Assembly: GCA_015067605.1 (NCBI GenBank) | Contig: SVME01000006.1 | Span: forward strand, 1 to 46,729 | Reading direction: 5' to 3' | DNA: 46,729 nucleotides | Origin: Oscillospiraceae bacterium | Lineage (GTDB): Bacteria > Bacillota > Clostridia > Oscillospirales > Oscillospiraceae | Shown here: in pieces, positions 10,217-20,529 of the stretch | Position numbering within the stretch: the stretch's first letter is position 1 | Layout of the letters: every line of letters starts with the position of its first letter | Notes under the pieces: model-generated | The model's input: only the letters and a program-made list of their open reading frames with translations | Database searches by the model: none | Told to the model about the DNA's origin: nothing | Translations under genes and position numbers: made by a program

Positions 10217-11734
10217 TCAGCCCTCCGGTGCGGTGAAAATGGCATATAGAATCGTGGGTTCCAGCAGTTTATCGCTGGGCAGACGCACAGTGCCACTATC
10301 GTCCGGCTGGTAGATAACAGTGTAAACGTTCTCGCCTTCCGCACCGATGGACTTAGTGGCCCAGCCGCGGAAGGTCTGTCCCTCAGAAGCGGTGACGGCG
10401 GGGGTGGCTAGGGATTTGCTGGCGGCATCCAGCAGCTCGGTGTGGATCAGGGTGCCGTCGGTTTGCAGGTAGGTTATCCGGACGGTGACGCTCTGCTCCT
10501 GCACATCCACGTTGGTCATGTCAATGACCTTCCATTTGCCGTCCTGCAGCTCCAGGAAGAAGGTGGTGTCCAAATCATAAACCTTGATGCTGCCGTCCTT
10601 TCGGGTCACGTTCAGCACCATGGACACTTTGGCGGAGAAGAGAGAGTCGGTGTAGCGATAGTAGTTCGCAACGGTCTGGTTTTCGTCGAAGGCGTAGCTC
10701 TTATAGCCCTGCATCCAGGAGTCCGTGCGGGTGATGGTCTTGTAGATTTCAGAGCCGGTGTCAAAGCAGCTCTTCAATTCTCCGGCGGCACTGGCACGGA
10801 TCATATATTTGCAATAGACGGTGGCAGCGTTCAGGGCGGCGGAGGTTTCCGTGTCACCGGCAGCGGCGAGGGTCAAATCCTGCGTATAGGTTCCGGTGGA
10901 TGCATCGTAGGTCATGGGGATTTCAGCGCCGTTGGCATCCTTGAGGACAACTGCAGGCTCGGCAGTCAGACCGTCGATTTGAAGAAGCGTTGTCTGGTAT
11001 CCGTGGACACCCTCAGGCAGATACTCCTCAGCCTTGGTGGTGACGGTGCGGATGATATGACTGTCATCCAGCGGCGTGCCGTCCACGTACACAGTGTTTC
11101 CGGTTTGAATCAGGAAGGTGTAGCTGTAAGAGGGGGCCTCGGGCTTCGGCGCAACCTCCTTCACCAGCACATACAGGGCGATTTCACTGATTTGCCAGTC
11201 GGAAATCACTGCGCCTTCGGCCTTGCGATCCATGAGGGTGAAGGTGGCGAAGTCCAGATAGCTGCCATTGCTGAGGATGGCACGGGCGATGTATTTCTTG
11301 CCGCCACTGGTGCCGGCAGAGGTTTTGATCATGGTGATTTCAGCGCCGGCGGTATGCTCTGCCATGAAGGCGGCGTATTCCTCGGCGGAATCAAAGGTGC
11401 GTCCTTCGCAACTATCGGCCATGCCATACAGCTTAACCCAATCGGGGGAGGCAAAGTGCGCTTGGAAAATGCTCTGGGAGCGCTGATCCGGTTGGGATGC
11501 CTCAAATTCCACCAGCCAGCTCTGCAGCCAATTCATCAGGATAATCATACCCACGATGAAGGACAGAATCAGAAGACCGTAGAAGCTGTAAAAGATGATG
11601 GTGCCGACCTTGGAATGTTTGGGTTTTGCTTTCTTGTCGGCATCGTCCCCCTGCGCCAGCAGCTGCGCCTGATCTACGGTGGGGTGCTTTTTGCGGGGAG
11701 TTGCGTCTTTATTGACGAATTTGCCTTGGTACAT
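10217..11734 (-). CDS. Hypothetical single-pass membrane protein with C-terminal FRGWATK (InlB/flagellin-repeat-like) motif
   Basis: TM segment IIFYSFYGLLILSFIVGMIILMNW; ORF closely spaced with flanking genes. Confidence 0.65.
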   Translation of the reverse strand: MYQGKFVNKDATPRKKHPTVDQAQLLAQGDDADKKAKPKHSKVGTIIFYSFYGLLILSFIVGMIILMNWLQSWLVEFEASQPDQRSQSIFQAHFASPDWVKLYGMADSCEGRTFDSAEEYAAFMAEHTAGAEITMIKTSAGTSGGKKYIARAILSNGSYLDFATFTLMDRKAEGAVISDWQISEIALYVLVKEVAPKPEAPSYSYTFLIQTGNTVYVDGTPLDDSHIIRTVTTKAEEYLPEGVHGYQTTLLQIDGLTAEPAVVLKDANGAEIPMTYDASTGTYTQDLTLAAAGDTETSAALNAATVYCKYMIRASAAGELKSCFDTGSEIYKTITRTDSWMQGYKSYAFDENQTVANYYRYTDSLFSAKVSMVLNVTRKDGSIKVYDLDTTFFLELQDGKWKVIDMTNVDVQEQSVTVRITYLQTDGTLIHTELLDAASKSLATPAVTASEGQTFRGWATKSIGAEGENVYTVIYQPDDSGTVRLPSDKLLEPTILYAIFTAPEG

Positions 11735-11736
11735 TC

Positions 11737-12894
11737 TTAGCCCTCCTCTCCGGGTGCCACCATGAAGAAGGTGGGCATCCGTCTGGGCTTCTCCTGAAGC
11801 AGGGAGTAGTTGTTGATCATTTGAACCTTGCCGGCATCGCCGTAGCGGCCGTAGCGGTCACGGTAGAGCATGACGGTGGAGGAGCCACCGTCCAGATTGC
11901 AGGCGTTCACAGCGCCGTATTCTACCATGATGTCGATGATATCGCCATAGGTGCCGCCCAGAGAGCTGGTCTGACGGCCGTCGATGCACACGAAAATCAC
12001 AGCGCCGTCTGCCCGCTGACCGATGGCGGTGCGGGGATTGTAGCCGGAGTTGGCGTTATATTCGGCTTCGTTGATTTGGCCGTTCATCACGAGGACAGGG
12101 CCGAAGCAGCAGCCGTCCCGAATCTTCAATTCCTTGGCCTTCTCGGCGGTCATAGAGGCGGCAACAATCAGCACATTGTCCTCGTTGAAGCCCACAAAGC
12201 CCTCTTCCGGTGCTTTACCGGTGCTCCAGACCACCTCGCCGTCGGAGATGACCAGTCCCTCCGGAACACTGCCTACGGATTTGTCGGAGGTGCCGTTGTC
12301 GAAAAAGGCACCGGCGTTGATGGCGGCGATGGCACCCTCGGTTTCGATTTGGTCGGTAATGCGGGTGCCGGGGGTGTTTTTGGAGAATTTATCCGAGGAG
12401 GTGGCCAGATACACCTTGGAGGGGTCACGAATAATCATGACGTAGGCGTTGTAGGTATTGCCATGGACTTCCTCGATGCGGATGCCGTCGGGGTAGTCCT
12501 TCCACTCGTCGTTGTCGGGATTCTGGATGGCGTCCTGAATGGCGTCCTTCATCTGCTCGATTTCAGCGGTGTCGGTAATGCCCTGAAGCTGAACGGCATT
12601 CTCCTCCTGACCGTAGAGAATCTTATCCACCGCCTCCTGTCCGATGAACAGGGCGGGAACCCATTTGGTGGCGCTGGCCTCGTGGAGAGAGGAGGTCAGC
12701 ACCCGTCGCGCCGCTTCGGAGGGGCCGTTGAACAGCAGATTCAAAACCAAACACAGTCCCACGAATACCAGCACGACCACTGTACCAAGGGTCAGCAGCG
12801 TCCGCCTAAGGACAGTGAAAAAGGGAGTCTTGATCCGATTCCAGAACTGCTTTATCTTTGTTCCGATGGAGCTTTTTGTTTCTTTTTCATTCAT
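11737..12894 (-). CDS. Phosphodiester glycosidase (NAGPA-like) family protein
   Basis: INAGAFF, GYNPRTAIGQRADGAVIFVCIDGRQ, NLDGGSSTVM. Confidence 0.85.
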   Translation of the reverse strand: MNEKETKSSIGTKIKQFWNRIKTPFFTVLRRTLLTLGTVVVLVFVGLCLVLNLLFNGPSEAARRVLTSSLHEASATKWVPALFIGQEAVDKILYGQEENAVQLQGITDTAEIEQMKDAIQDAIQNPDNDEWKDYPDGIRIEEVHGNTYNAYVMIIRDPSKVYLATSSDKFSKNTPGTRITDQIETEGAIAAINAGAFFDNGTSDKSVGSVPEGLVISDGEVVWSTGKAPEEGFVGFNEDNVLIVAASMTAEKAKELKIRDGCCFGPVLVMNGQINEAEYNANSGYNPRTAIGQRADGAVIFVCIDGRQTSSLGGTYGDIIDIMVEYGAVNACNLDGGSSTVMLYRDRYGRYGDAGKVQMINNYSLLQEKPRRMPTFFMVAPGEEG

Positions 12895-14005
12895 GATTTA
12901 ATTCCTCTTTTTCTTTGCTTCGGGCAAATACCCAGCGCTGCTGGGTCATAAAGCTAATCAGGTACAGACAGGCCATTACGATGGTGTAAATCAGGGTTTT
13001 CAGGAATACCTGACCGCTACGGATGTGCAAAAGATGGTAGGCACCTTGCGTTAAGCCGATTTGCAGCAGGAATACCGGAACTGCCAAAGCGTAGTAGCGC
13101 AGTAGCGCTTTACCGGTGCTGCCCTTGCTGTTGAATACCAGCTTTTTGTTCAGGGTGAAATTGAACAGGGAAGAGATGCCTCGGGCGATAAGGAAGGGGA
13201 GCAGCTGCTTCGCAATAGAATCGTCGCTGGCAAACAGCCAGCAGAACAGGGCGAAAAGCCCCGTATCGAGGATGGCGCTAAGCATACTCGACAGGGTATA
13301 GCGAATAAAATGTGCCAGAATCAGCCGGTAGATCCGCACTGAATCCCGCACCGCGCGGAAGTGGGAGCTGCTGTTTTCTTCGATGTAGACCGTGGAAATT
13401 TTGACTTCGGCGTAGGGAATGTTCCGCGCCTTCATTTCCAGCAGCATATTGGTTTCGTACTCAAAACGCTCCCCCTTGACGGTGACGAACTGCCGCACTG
13501 CGTCGGTGGGGATGGCCCGCAGACCGGTCTGGGTATCCGACAGCTTCATGCCGCACAGCAGGCGGAATACGCCGCAGGTGATGCGGTTGCCAAACCGGCT
13601 CCGCTTGGGCACGAGAGATTCCTTGAAATCACGGCAGCCTAGAATCAGCTTACCTGTGGACAGCATTTCCAATGCGCACGCACGGGTATCGGATGGGGTG
13701 TGCTGCCCGTCACCGTCCACGGTGATGACACCGGCGGCATCAGGGCGGTTCTCAAGAAACCAGCGAAAAGCGGTTTTCAGGGCGGCACCTTTACCGAGGT
13801 TTGTTTCGTGGCGCAGCAGCTGCACTTGCGGAAGCGCTGCGGCGGACTGGAAATATTGCGCAGATTCCGGCCCACTGCCGTCGTTTACCAGAATGATATG
13901 TTCAAAGCCTTCCTCCAGAAGCCCTGAGATAGTTCGCAGGAGCTTGACATCCGGATTCAGGGAAGGAAGCACAATGGAAATTCCTGAGAGTTGGTTCATA
14001 GTCAT
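12887..14005 (-). CDS. Family 2 glycosyltransferase fused to GtrA-like membrane domain
   Basis: SIVLPSLNPD, ILVNDGSG, VITVDGDGQH, then four-TM GtrA-like C-terminus (FNFTLNKKLVF). Confidence 0.88.
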   Translation of the reverse strand: MTMNQLSGISIVLPSLNPDVKLLRTISGLLEEGFEHIILVNDGSGPESAQYFQSAAALPQVQLLRHETNLGKGAALKTAFRWFLENRPDAAGVITVDGDGQHTPSDTRACALEMLSTGKLILGCRDFKESLVPKRSRFGNRITCGVFRLLCGMKLSDTQTGLRAIPTDAVRQFVTVKGERFEYETNMLLEMKARNIPYAEVKISTVYIEENSSSHFRAVRDSVRIYRLILAHFIRYTLSSMLSAILDTGLFALFCWLFASDDSIAKQLLPFLIARGISSLFNFTLNKKLVFNSKGSTGKALLRYYALAVPVFLLQIGLTQGAYHLLHIRSGQVFLKTLIYTIVMACLYLISFMTQQRWVFARSKEKEELNHE

Positions 14006-14154
14006 CGCCTCGCTTTCTCATTTCCGAAAATATCCATAATAACTATAACACATTGTCGCATAAAATGAAAGCCTGAATATGATAGAAAAAGTAGAAAATA
14101 TCTGGAAAAGCTGTGCGAAACGGATTTTTTGTGGTATAGTAAAGATGAGGAGGG

Positions 14155-15762
14155 ATGCATATGAAACTGACATTTTTAGGTGCGGTTCATGAGGTCACAG
14201 GCTCGTGCACATTGCTGGAGGCCTGTGGGAAGCACATTCTAATTGACTGCGGACTGGAGCAGGGGCCGGATATTTATGAAAACTGTGAGATTCCGGTGCC
14301 GGCGATGGATATTGATGCGGTGCTGCTGACCCATGCCCACATGGATCACTCCGGCAAGATTCCGGCGCTGGTGGCTCAGGGCTACAAAGGGCCAATCTAT
14401 GCCACGGAAGCCACACGCAGACTGTGCGCCATCATGCTGCGTGATTCTGCCCACATTCAAGAGTTCGAGGCCCAGTGGCGGAATCGGAAGGCGCAGCGTT
14501 CCGGTCAGCCCTTTTATGTGCCGCTGTACACCATGGCGGATGCGGAGCGGGCTATTTCTCAATTTATGGGCTATCCCTATGGGGAAACTATTGAAATTTT
14601 CCCCGGGATTTCAATCCGGTTTAGCGATGCGGGGCATCTGCTGGGCTCTGCCAGCATTTATGTTGAGATTCAGGAAGAAGAGAAGCGTTCTATTCTGTTT
14701 TCCGGCGATGTAGGCAACCAGAATCGTCCGTTGATTCGTGATCCGCAGGCGCCGCCGGTGGCGGACTATGTGGTGGTGGAATCTACATACGGTGACCGGC
14801 TCCATGGAGAGCGGCCGGACTATGTGAGCCAGATAGCGTCGATTATGCAGGATACCTTTGATCGGGGCGGTAATCTGGTGATTCCGTCCTTCGCTATCGG
14901 TCGAACGCAGGAGCTGCTTTACCTGATGCGAATCATCAAGGAGGAGAAGCTGCTCCGTGGGCATGAGGATTTCACGGTGTATGTGGACAGTCCGCTGGCA
15001 GTGGAGGCAACTCGCATCTACTCTGCCGGTTTGACGGATTACTACGATCAGGAAACGTTGGCACTTTTGGCTAAGGGAATCGATCCAATCAATTTCCCAG
15101 GGCTGTGCCTGTCGGTAACGGCGGATCAATCCAAGCTGATAAATGAGGACCGCAGACCAAAGGTCATCCTCTCTGCTTCGGGTATGTGCGAAGCGGGACG
15201 AATCCGGCATCATTTGAAGCACAATCTGTGGCGTGGGGACAGCACGATTCTGTTCGTTGGCTATCAGTCTGAGGGAACGGTGGGCCGGAAGCTGCTGGAA
15301 GGCGCGGACACGGTGCGTCTGTTTGGCGAGGAGATTACCGTGAAGGCTAGGATTCTCCGGCTGGCGGGCAGCAGTGGTCACGCCGACCGGGATATGCTCA
15401 CCGGCTGGCTGGCACAGATGGGGCAAAAGCCGAAGAAGGTGTTCGTAAACCATGGTGATGACGAGGTCTGCGACGGCTTCGCCCGCCATTTGGAGGAAAC
15501 GCTGGGGGTATCGGCCACAGCGCCCTTCAGCGGCGATGAATACGACTTGCTGACCGGCGAATGCACCGCCAGAGGTGTGGTTGTGAAAATCACAAAAGTG
15601 TCCGACGGGCGGCGCAGAGCGAATACCATCTTTGATAAGCTACTGGCGGCTGGTAAACGGTTGCTGCGAATCATTGAGGGGAGCCGTGGCCTTTCCAACA
15701 AGGAGCTGGCACGCTTTACGGATCAGATTGAATCGCTTTGCGATAAATATTCTAAGAAGTAG
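14155..15762 (+). CDS. MBL-fold beta-CASP family RNA-processing-like hydrolase
   Basis: LTHAHMDHSG, GHLLGSASI, ESTYGDR, IPSFAIGRTQE, LSASGMCEAGRIRHHLK. Confidence 0.92.
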   Translation: MHMKLTFLGAVHEVTGSCTLLEACGKHILIDCGLEQGPDIYENCEIPVPAMDIDAVLLTHAHMDHSGKIPALVAQGYKGPIYATEATRRLCAIMLRDSAHIQEFEAQWRNRKAQRSGQPFYVPLYTMADAERAISQFMGYPYGETIEIFPGISIRFSDAGHLLGSASIYVEIQEEEKRSILFSGDVGNQNRPLIRDPQAPPVADYVVVESTYGDRLHGERPDYVSQIASIMQDTFDRGGNLVIPSFAIGRTQELLYLMRIIKEEKLLRGHEDFTVYVDSPLAVEATRIYSAGLTDYYDQETLALLAKGIDPINFPGLCLSVTADQSKLINEDRRPKVILSASGMCEAGRIRHHLKHNLWRGDSTILFVGYQSEGTVGRKLLEGADTVRLFGEEITVKARILRLAGSSGHADRDMLTGWLAQMGQKPKKVFVNHGDDEVCDGFARHLEETLGVSATAPFSGDEYDLLTGECTARGVVVKITKVSDGRRRANTIFDKLLAAGKRLLRIIEGSRGLSNKELARFTDQIESLCDKYSKK

Positions 15763-15771
15763 GAAAACAAC

Positions 15772-16950
15772 ATGATTTATGCAGATTTTCAGGGGAAGAA
15801 ACTGCCAAAATTAGGCTTTGGTGCCATGCGTCTGCCCACAACAGCAGATGGGCAGGTGGATGAGGCGCAGGTGGAACAGATGGTGGCCTGCGCTATGAAA
15901 AACGGGGTCAACTATTTTGACACTGCCTATCCCTACCATGGGGGAATGTCCGAGGTGGTGCTGGGACGGGTACTGAGCAAGTACCCCAGAGAAAGCTACT
16001 ATCTGGCGGATAAGTATCCGGGGCATCAAATTAGCGACCGCTATGATCCGGCGGAGATTTTTGAAGAACAGCTGCGGTGCTGCGGCGTGGAATATTTTGA
16101 TTTCTACCTGCTGCACAATGTGTATGAAAAATCCATAGAGGTGTATCTGGATCCCCAATGGGGAATCATTGACTATTTTCGAGAGCAAAAACGGCTTGGA
16201 CGAATCCGCCATCTGGGCTTTTCCACTCATGGCAGGCCGGAAACCATCCGACGCTTTCTGGATGAGTGCGGGGAGGATATGGAGTTCTGTCAGATTCAGC
16301 TGAACTATCTGGATTGGACGCTGCAAAGCGCTAAGAGAAAATATCAAATGCTGACAAGACGGGGGATTCCGGTCTGGGTGATGGAGCCGGTGCGAGGCGG
16401 AAAGCTGGCGAAGCTGCCGGAGCAGCAGGAGCAGATGCTGAAAGAGCGGCGACCGGAGGAATCTGTGGCATCTTGGGGCTTCCGGTTCCTACAAAACCTG
16501 CCCAACGTGGCGGTGGTACTCAGCGGTATGTCCAACATGGAGCAGATGGAGGACAACATCAAAACCTTCTCCGGTGGAGCGCCTTTGACGGGCGAAGAAA
16601 CGGATTTGCTCCTTGAACTGGCGGAGGGAATGAAAAATACAGTGCCCTGCACCGGATGCCGGTACTGTGTAGATTGGTGCCCTGTGGGGCTGGATATTCC
16701 GCTGCTGATGAAGGTGTGCGGTGAGTTGCGGTTTGCCCCCACCACCATTGGACGGCTGAGCGTGGATGCGCTACCGGAGAATAAGCGGCCTGGGGATTGC
16801 CTGTCTTGTGGACGATGCGTCAAGATGTGTCCGCAGAATATCAAAGTCCCTGCGGTGATGCGTGAGCTGGATCAGATTCTTTCCGGGATTACCAGCTGGG
16901 ATGAGCTGTGCCGCCAGCGTGCGCAGGAGCAGAAAAGACTGAATCATTGA
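15772..16950 (+). CDS. Aldo/keto reductase with C-terminal 4Fe-4S cluster motifs
   Basis: LGFGAMRLP, YFDTAYPYHGG; CTGCRYCVDWCP and CLSCGRCVKMCP. Confidence 0.92.
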   Translation: MIYADFQGKKLPKLGFGAMRLPTTADGQVDEAQVEQMVACAMKNGVNYFDTAYPYHGGMSEVVLGRVLSKYPRESYYLADKYPGHQISDRYDPAEIFEEQLRCCGVEYFDFYLLHNVYEKSIEVYLDPQWGIIDYFREQKRLGRIRHLGFSTHGRPETIRRFLDECGEDMEFCQIQLNYLDWTLQSAKRKYQMLTRRGIPVWVMEPVRGGKLAKLPEQQEQMLKERRPEESVASWGFRFLQNLPNVAVVLSGMSNMEQMEDNIKTFSGGAPLTGEETDLLLELAEGMKNTVPCTGCRYCVDWCPVGLDIPLLMKVCGELRFAPTTIGRLSVDALPENKRPGDCLSCGRCVKMCPQNIKVPAVMRELDQILSGITSWDELCRQRAQEQKRLNH

Positions 16951-16960
16951 TACCACAACA

Positions 16961-17000
16961 AACGAACCCCATCGGTTGAATGACCGATGGGGTGTTCGTT
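16961..17000. terminator. Bidirectional terminator between convergent genes
   Basis: AACGAACCCCATCGGT / ACCGATGGGGTGTTCGTT inverted repeat. Confidence 0.8.
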
Positions 17001-17451
17001 ATTCTTGATTGGCTCTGTCGGAATAGGACAGCATTTTATATAGCAGACGATACATCGTTATGGCTTCCTCCTCATCCAGCAGCACGCACTTTGCCATCTC
17101 CGTGGGGATGTGCAGAGCCCGGTCCCGTAGGGCGTAGCCTGCATCAGTGATGCTGATAATGAGGTTCCGCTCGTCGTCCTTGGAACGGTTCCGGCTGATA
17201 AGCCCCTTGGACTCCAGCTTTTTCAGCAGGGGAGTCAGAGTGCCGGAGTCCAGATACAGGACGCTTCCCAGCTCCTTGACAGTGATGGAGCCCTTTTCCC
17301 AGAGCACCAGCATGGAAATGTACTGGGTATAGGTCAAATCTAGCTCGTTCAGATAGGGCTTGTAGAGCCGAATCATTTCCCGGGAACAGGCGTAAAGGGG
17401 GAAGCAAAGCTGAGCTTTCAGCTTCAGGGGGGTGTATTTTTGGTTATCCAT
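16999..17451 (-). CDS. MarR family transcriptional regulator
   Basis: LTYTQYISMLVLWEKGSITVKELGSVLYLDSGTLTPLLKKLESKGLISRNRSKDDERN. Confidence 0.93.
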   Translation of the reverse strand: MDNQKYTPLKLKAQLCFPLYACSREMIRLYKPYLNELDLTYTQYISMLVLWEKGSITVKELGSVLYLDSGTLTPLLKKLESKGLISRNRSKDDERNLIISITDAGYALRDRALHIPTEMAKCVLLDEEEAITMYRLLYKMLSYSDRANQE

Positions 17452-17487
17452 GTCTACCTCGTATGATATCTCCTAGAAGGTCTGTGA

Positions 17488-18597
17488 TTACAGCAAATCA
17501 ATGACAGCGTCAGCATATTCCTGACAGGTGGCGCAGGAGCCATCGGATTTAACAGTCAGGGGGCACTTGGCCATGGCATCCTCCAACTGCTGGGCCTTGT
17601 CGCCACGGCAGATGTGGCGCAGCAGCAGAGCAGCGGCCTTCAGGATGCTGTCGGGGTTGGCATAGTGACCCATGCCTCGCTCAATCATACGGGGGGCGGA
17701 GCCGTGGATAGCCTCAAACATGGCGTACTTGTCGCCGATGTTGGCGCTGCCAGCGGTACCGACACCGCCCTGAATCTGTGCGGCCTCATCGGTGATGATG
17801 TCGCCGTACAGGTTGGGCAGCAGAATGACCTGGAACTTCTCACGCAGACCTTCCTTAATCAGGTTGGCGGTCATGATGTCGATGTAGTAATCCTCAACGG
17901 TGATGTCGGGATAGTCGGCAGCAACCTCATGGGCGATGGCGGTGAACTTGCCGTCGGTCTTCTTCATGATGTTGGCCTTGGTGACGATGGAAACGTGGGT
18001 CTTGCCGTTGTTCTTGGCGTACTCGAAGGCAGCACGGGCGATGCGGCGGGTGCCCAAATCGGTGGTCACTTTGAAGTCTACAGCCATACCGGGCAACTCC
18101 ACGCCCTTGGAGCCCAGAACGTACTCGCCCTCGGTGTTTTCACGGTAGAACATCCAGTCGATGCCCTGCTCGGGAATGGACACGGGACGGCAGTTGGCGT
18201 ACAGATCCAGCTCACGGCGCATGGCAACGTTGGCGCTTTCCAGCGTACCGCCGTGGGGGGTGGTGGTGGGGCCTTTCAAGATTACATCGCAGGACTTAAT
18301 CTCAGTCAGCACGTCGTCGGGAATGGCCTTGCCCTGAGCCATCCGGTTTTCGATGGTCAGACCCTGAATCTCTTTGATGATGATGGTGCCGGCTTCGACT
18401 TCGTCAGCCAGCAGCTTCTTCAGCACACGGGCAGCGTGCTGGGTGATGATGGGGCCGATGCCGTCGCCATCTACAACACCGATGGTCACAACCTTCTTGG
18501 TGGTGAAATCGGTCTTGGTGGTATCCATATTCGCAATGCGGTTCTGCTGTTCCTCCAGCAGCTTCTTAAATGCCTCGCAGGCCTGATTGATATCCAT
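17488..18597 (-). CDS. Isocitrate/isopropylmalate dehydrogenase family protein (probable isocitrate dehydrogenase)
   Basis: GDGIGPIITQ; ENTEGEYVLG; LYGDIITDEAAQIQGGVGTAGSANIGD; start overlaps aconitase stop. Confidence 0.88.
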   Translation of the reverse strand: MDINQACEAFKKLLEEQQNRIANMDTTKTDFTTKKVVTIGVVDGDGIGPIITQHAARVLKKLLADEVEAGTIIIKEIQGLTIENRMAQGKAIPDDVLTEIKSCDVILKGPTTTPHGGTLESANVAMRRELDLYANCRPVSIPEQGIDWMFYRENTEGEYVLGSKGVELPGMAVDFKVTTDLGTRRIARAAFEYAKNNGKTHVSIVTKANIMKKTDGKFTAIAHEVAADYPDITVEDYYIDIMTANLIKEGLREKFQVILLPNLYGDIITDEAAQIQGGVGTAGSANIGDKYAMFEAIHGSAPRMIERGMGHYANPDSILKAAALLLRHICRGDKAQQLEDAMAKCPLTVKSDGSCATCQEYADAVIDLL

Positions 18598-20528
18598 TAT
18601 TGGCCACCCTCCTTGGTGTAGTTCAGCAGACCGCCGGCCAGCAGGATTGCTCTCTGCCGCTCGGTGAGGCTGCACAGGACGTTGAATGTATTACCGCTGG
18701 TGCGGTCGGTGACGGTCAGCTTGCCCTCCGCCATACCGGAAACAATACCGGTGATCTGCAGATCCGCATCCTGATCCAGCTTGTCGTAATCCTCGGGATT
18801 CTCGAAGGTCATGGGCAGGATACCGGAATTGATCAGGTTGGCGATGTGGATACGGGCGAAGCTCTTGGCGATGACGCCACGGATACCCAGATACATGGGC
18901 ACCAGTGCGGCGTGCTCACGGGAAGAACCCTGACCGTAGTTGCTGCCACCCACGATGATGCCGTCGCCCGCTGCCTTGGCACGCTCCGGGAAGCTGGGAT
19001 CGCAGACCTCGAAGCAGAATTTGCTCAGGTGAGGAATGTTGGAGCGGTAGGGCAGAATCTTTGCGCCAGCAGGCATGATGTGGTCGGTGGTGATGTTGTC
19101 GCCCACCTTCAGCACCAGCTTGGCATCCAGCGTGTCGGAGAATGCCTTGCTCTTGGGGAACTCCTTGATGTTGGGGCCACGAAGAACTTCGGCAGTGGCT
19201 GCTTCCTCAACGCTCAGAGGTGCCAGCACAGCGGAATCGTCAATCTTGAAGCTCTCGGGCATGGTCACATTCAGCTCGCCAACAGTGGTGGTGGGGTCGG
19301 TGATGTAGCCGGTGAGAGCGGAAGCCACGGCAGTTTCGGGGGAAACCAGATAAACCTGACCGTCCTTGGTGCCGCTACGGCCCAGGAAATTACGGTTGAA
19401 GGTACGCAGAGAAACGCCACCGGAGCTGGGGGAGAAGCCCATGCCGATGCAGGGGCCGCAGGCGCACTCCAGAACACGGGCACCGCTGGCCAGAATATCT
19501 GCCAGTGCGCCACAATCTGCCAGCATACTCAGCACCTGACGGGAGCCGGGGGAGATGGACAGGCTGACGCTGGGGGCTATGGTCTTGCCCTTGAGCATGG
19601 CGGCTACCTTCAGCATATCGCTCAGAGAGGAGTTGGTGCAGGAGCCGATGCACACCTGATCCACTTTCACTGCGGACAGGGTGTTGACCTGCACTACGTT
19701 GTCGGGGCTGTGGGGGCAGGCAATCATGGGCTCCAGAGTAGACAGGTCGATGTCGATGATCCGGTCGTAGACCGCATCGGGGTCGCTGGCCAGCGGGGTA
19801 TAATCCTGCTCACGGCCCTGAGCCTTCAGGAATGCCTTGGTCACCTCGTCAGAGGGGAAGATGGAGGTGGTGGCACCCAGCTCGGTACCCATGTTGGTGA
19901 TGGTGGCACGCTCGGGAACGGTTAGAGTGGCAACGCCCTCGCCGCCCCATTCCACAATGGCACCTACGCCGCCCTTAACGGACAGAATCCGCAGCAGCTC
20001 CAGAGAAACGTCCTTGGCGGTGACGTAGGGGCGGAGCTTGCCGGTCAGGTTCACCTTGAACATTTTGGGCATGGTGATGTAGTAAGCGCCGCCGCCCATG
20101 GCTACCGCCACGTCCATGCCGCCGGCACCGAAGGCCAGCATACCAATGCCGCCGCCAGTGGGGGTGTGGCTGTCGGAGCCAATCAGGGTCTTGCCGGGTT
20201 TGCCGAAGCGCTCCAGATGCACTTGGTGGCAGATGCCGTTGCCGGGACGGGAGAAGTACACGCCGTGCTTGGCGGCCACGGTCTGTAGATAGCGGTGGTC
20301 GTCGGCGTTCTCGAAGCCGCACTGGAGGGTGTTGTGGTCGACGTAGGCAATCGACATCTCGGTTTTGACACGGGGGATGCCCATGGTTTCAAACTCCAGA
20401 TAAGCCATGGTGCCGGTGGCATCCTGCGTCAGGGTCTGGTCGATGCGTAGGGCTACCTCGCTGCCGGGGGTCATGTCGCCGGAAACCAGATGGGCCTTGA
20501 TAATCTTCTGTGCGATGGTCATTGCCAT
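18597..20528 (-). CDS. Aconitate hydratase
   Basis: GSDSHTPTGGGIGMLAFGAGG, CIGSCTNSS, GPCIGMG, NYGQGSSREHAA. Confidence 0.93.
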   Translation of the reverse strand: MAMTIAQKIIKAHLVSGDMTPGSEVALRIDQTLTQDATGTMAYLEFETMGIPRVKTEMSIAYVDHNTLQCGFENADDHRYLQTVAAKHGVYFSRPGNGICHQVHLERFGKPGKTLIGSDSHTPTGGGIGMLAFGAGGMDVAVAMGGGAYYITMPKMFKVNLTGKLRPYVTAKDVSLELLRILSVKGGVGAIVEWGGEGVATLTVPERATITNMGTELGATTSIFPSDEVTKAFLKAQGREQDYTPLASDPDAVYDRIIDIDLSTLEPMIACPHSPDNVVQVNTLSAVKVDQVCIGSCTNSSLSDMLKVAAMLKGKTIAPSVSLSISPGSRQVLSMLADCGALADILASGARVLECACGPCIGMGFSPSSGGVSLRTFNRNFLGRSGTKDGQVYLVSPETAVASALTGYITDPTTTVGELNVTMPESFKIDDSAVLAPLSVEEAATAEVLRGPNIKEFPKSKAFSDTLDAKLVLKVGDNITTDHIMPAGAKILPYRSNIPHLSKFCFEVCDPSFPERAKAAGDGIIVGGSNYGQGSSREHAALVPMYLGIRGVIAKSFARIHIANLINSGILPMTFENPEDYDKLDQDADLQITGIVSGMAEGKLTVTDRTSGNTFNVLCSLTERQRAILLAGGLLNYTKEGGQ

Positions 20529-20529
20529 G

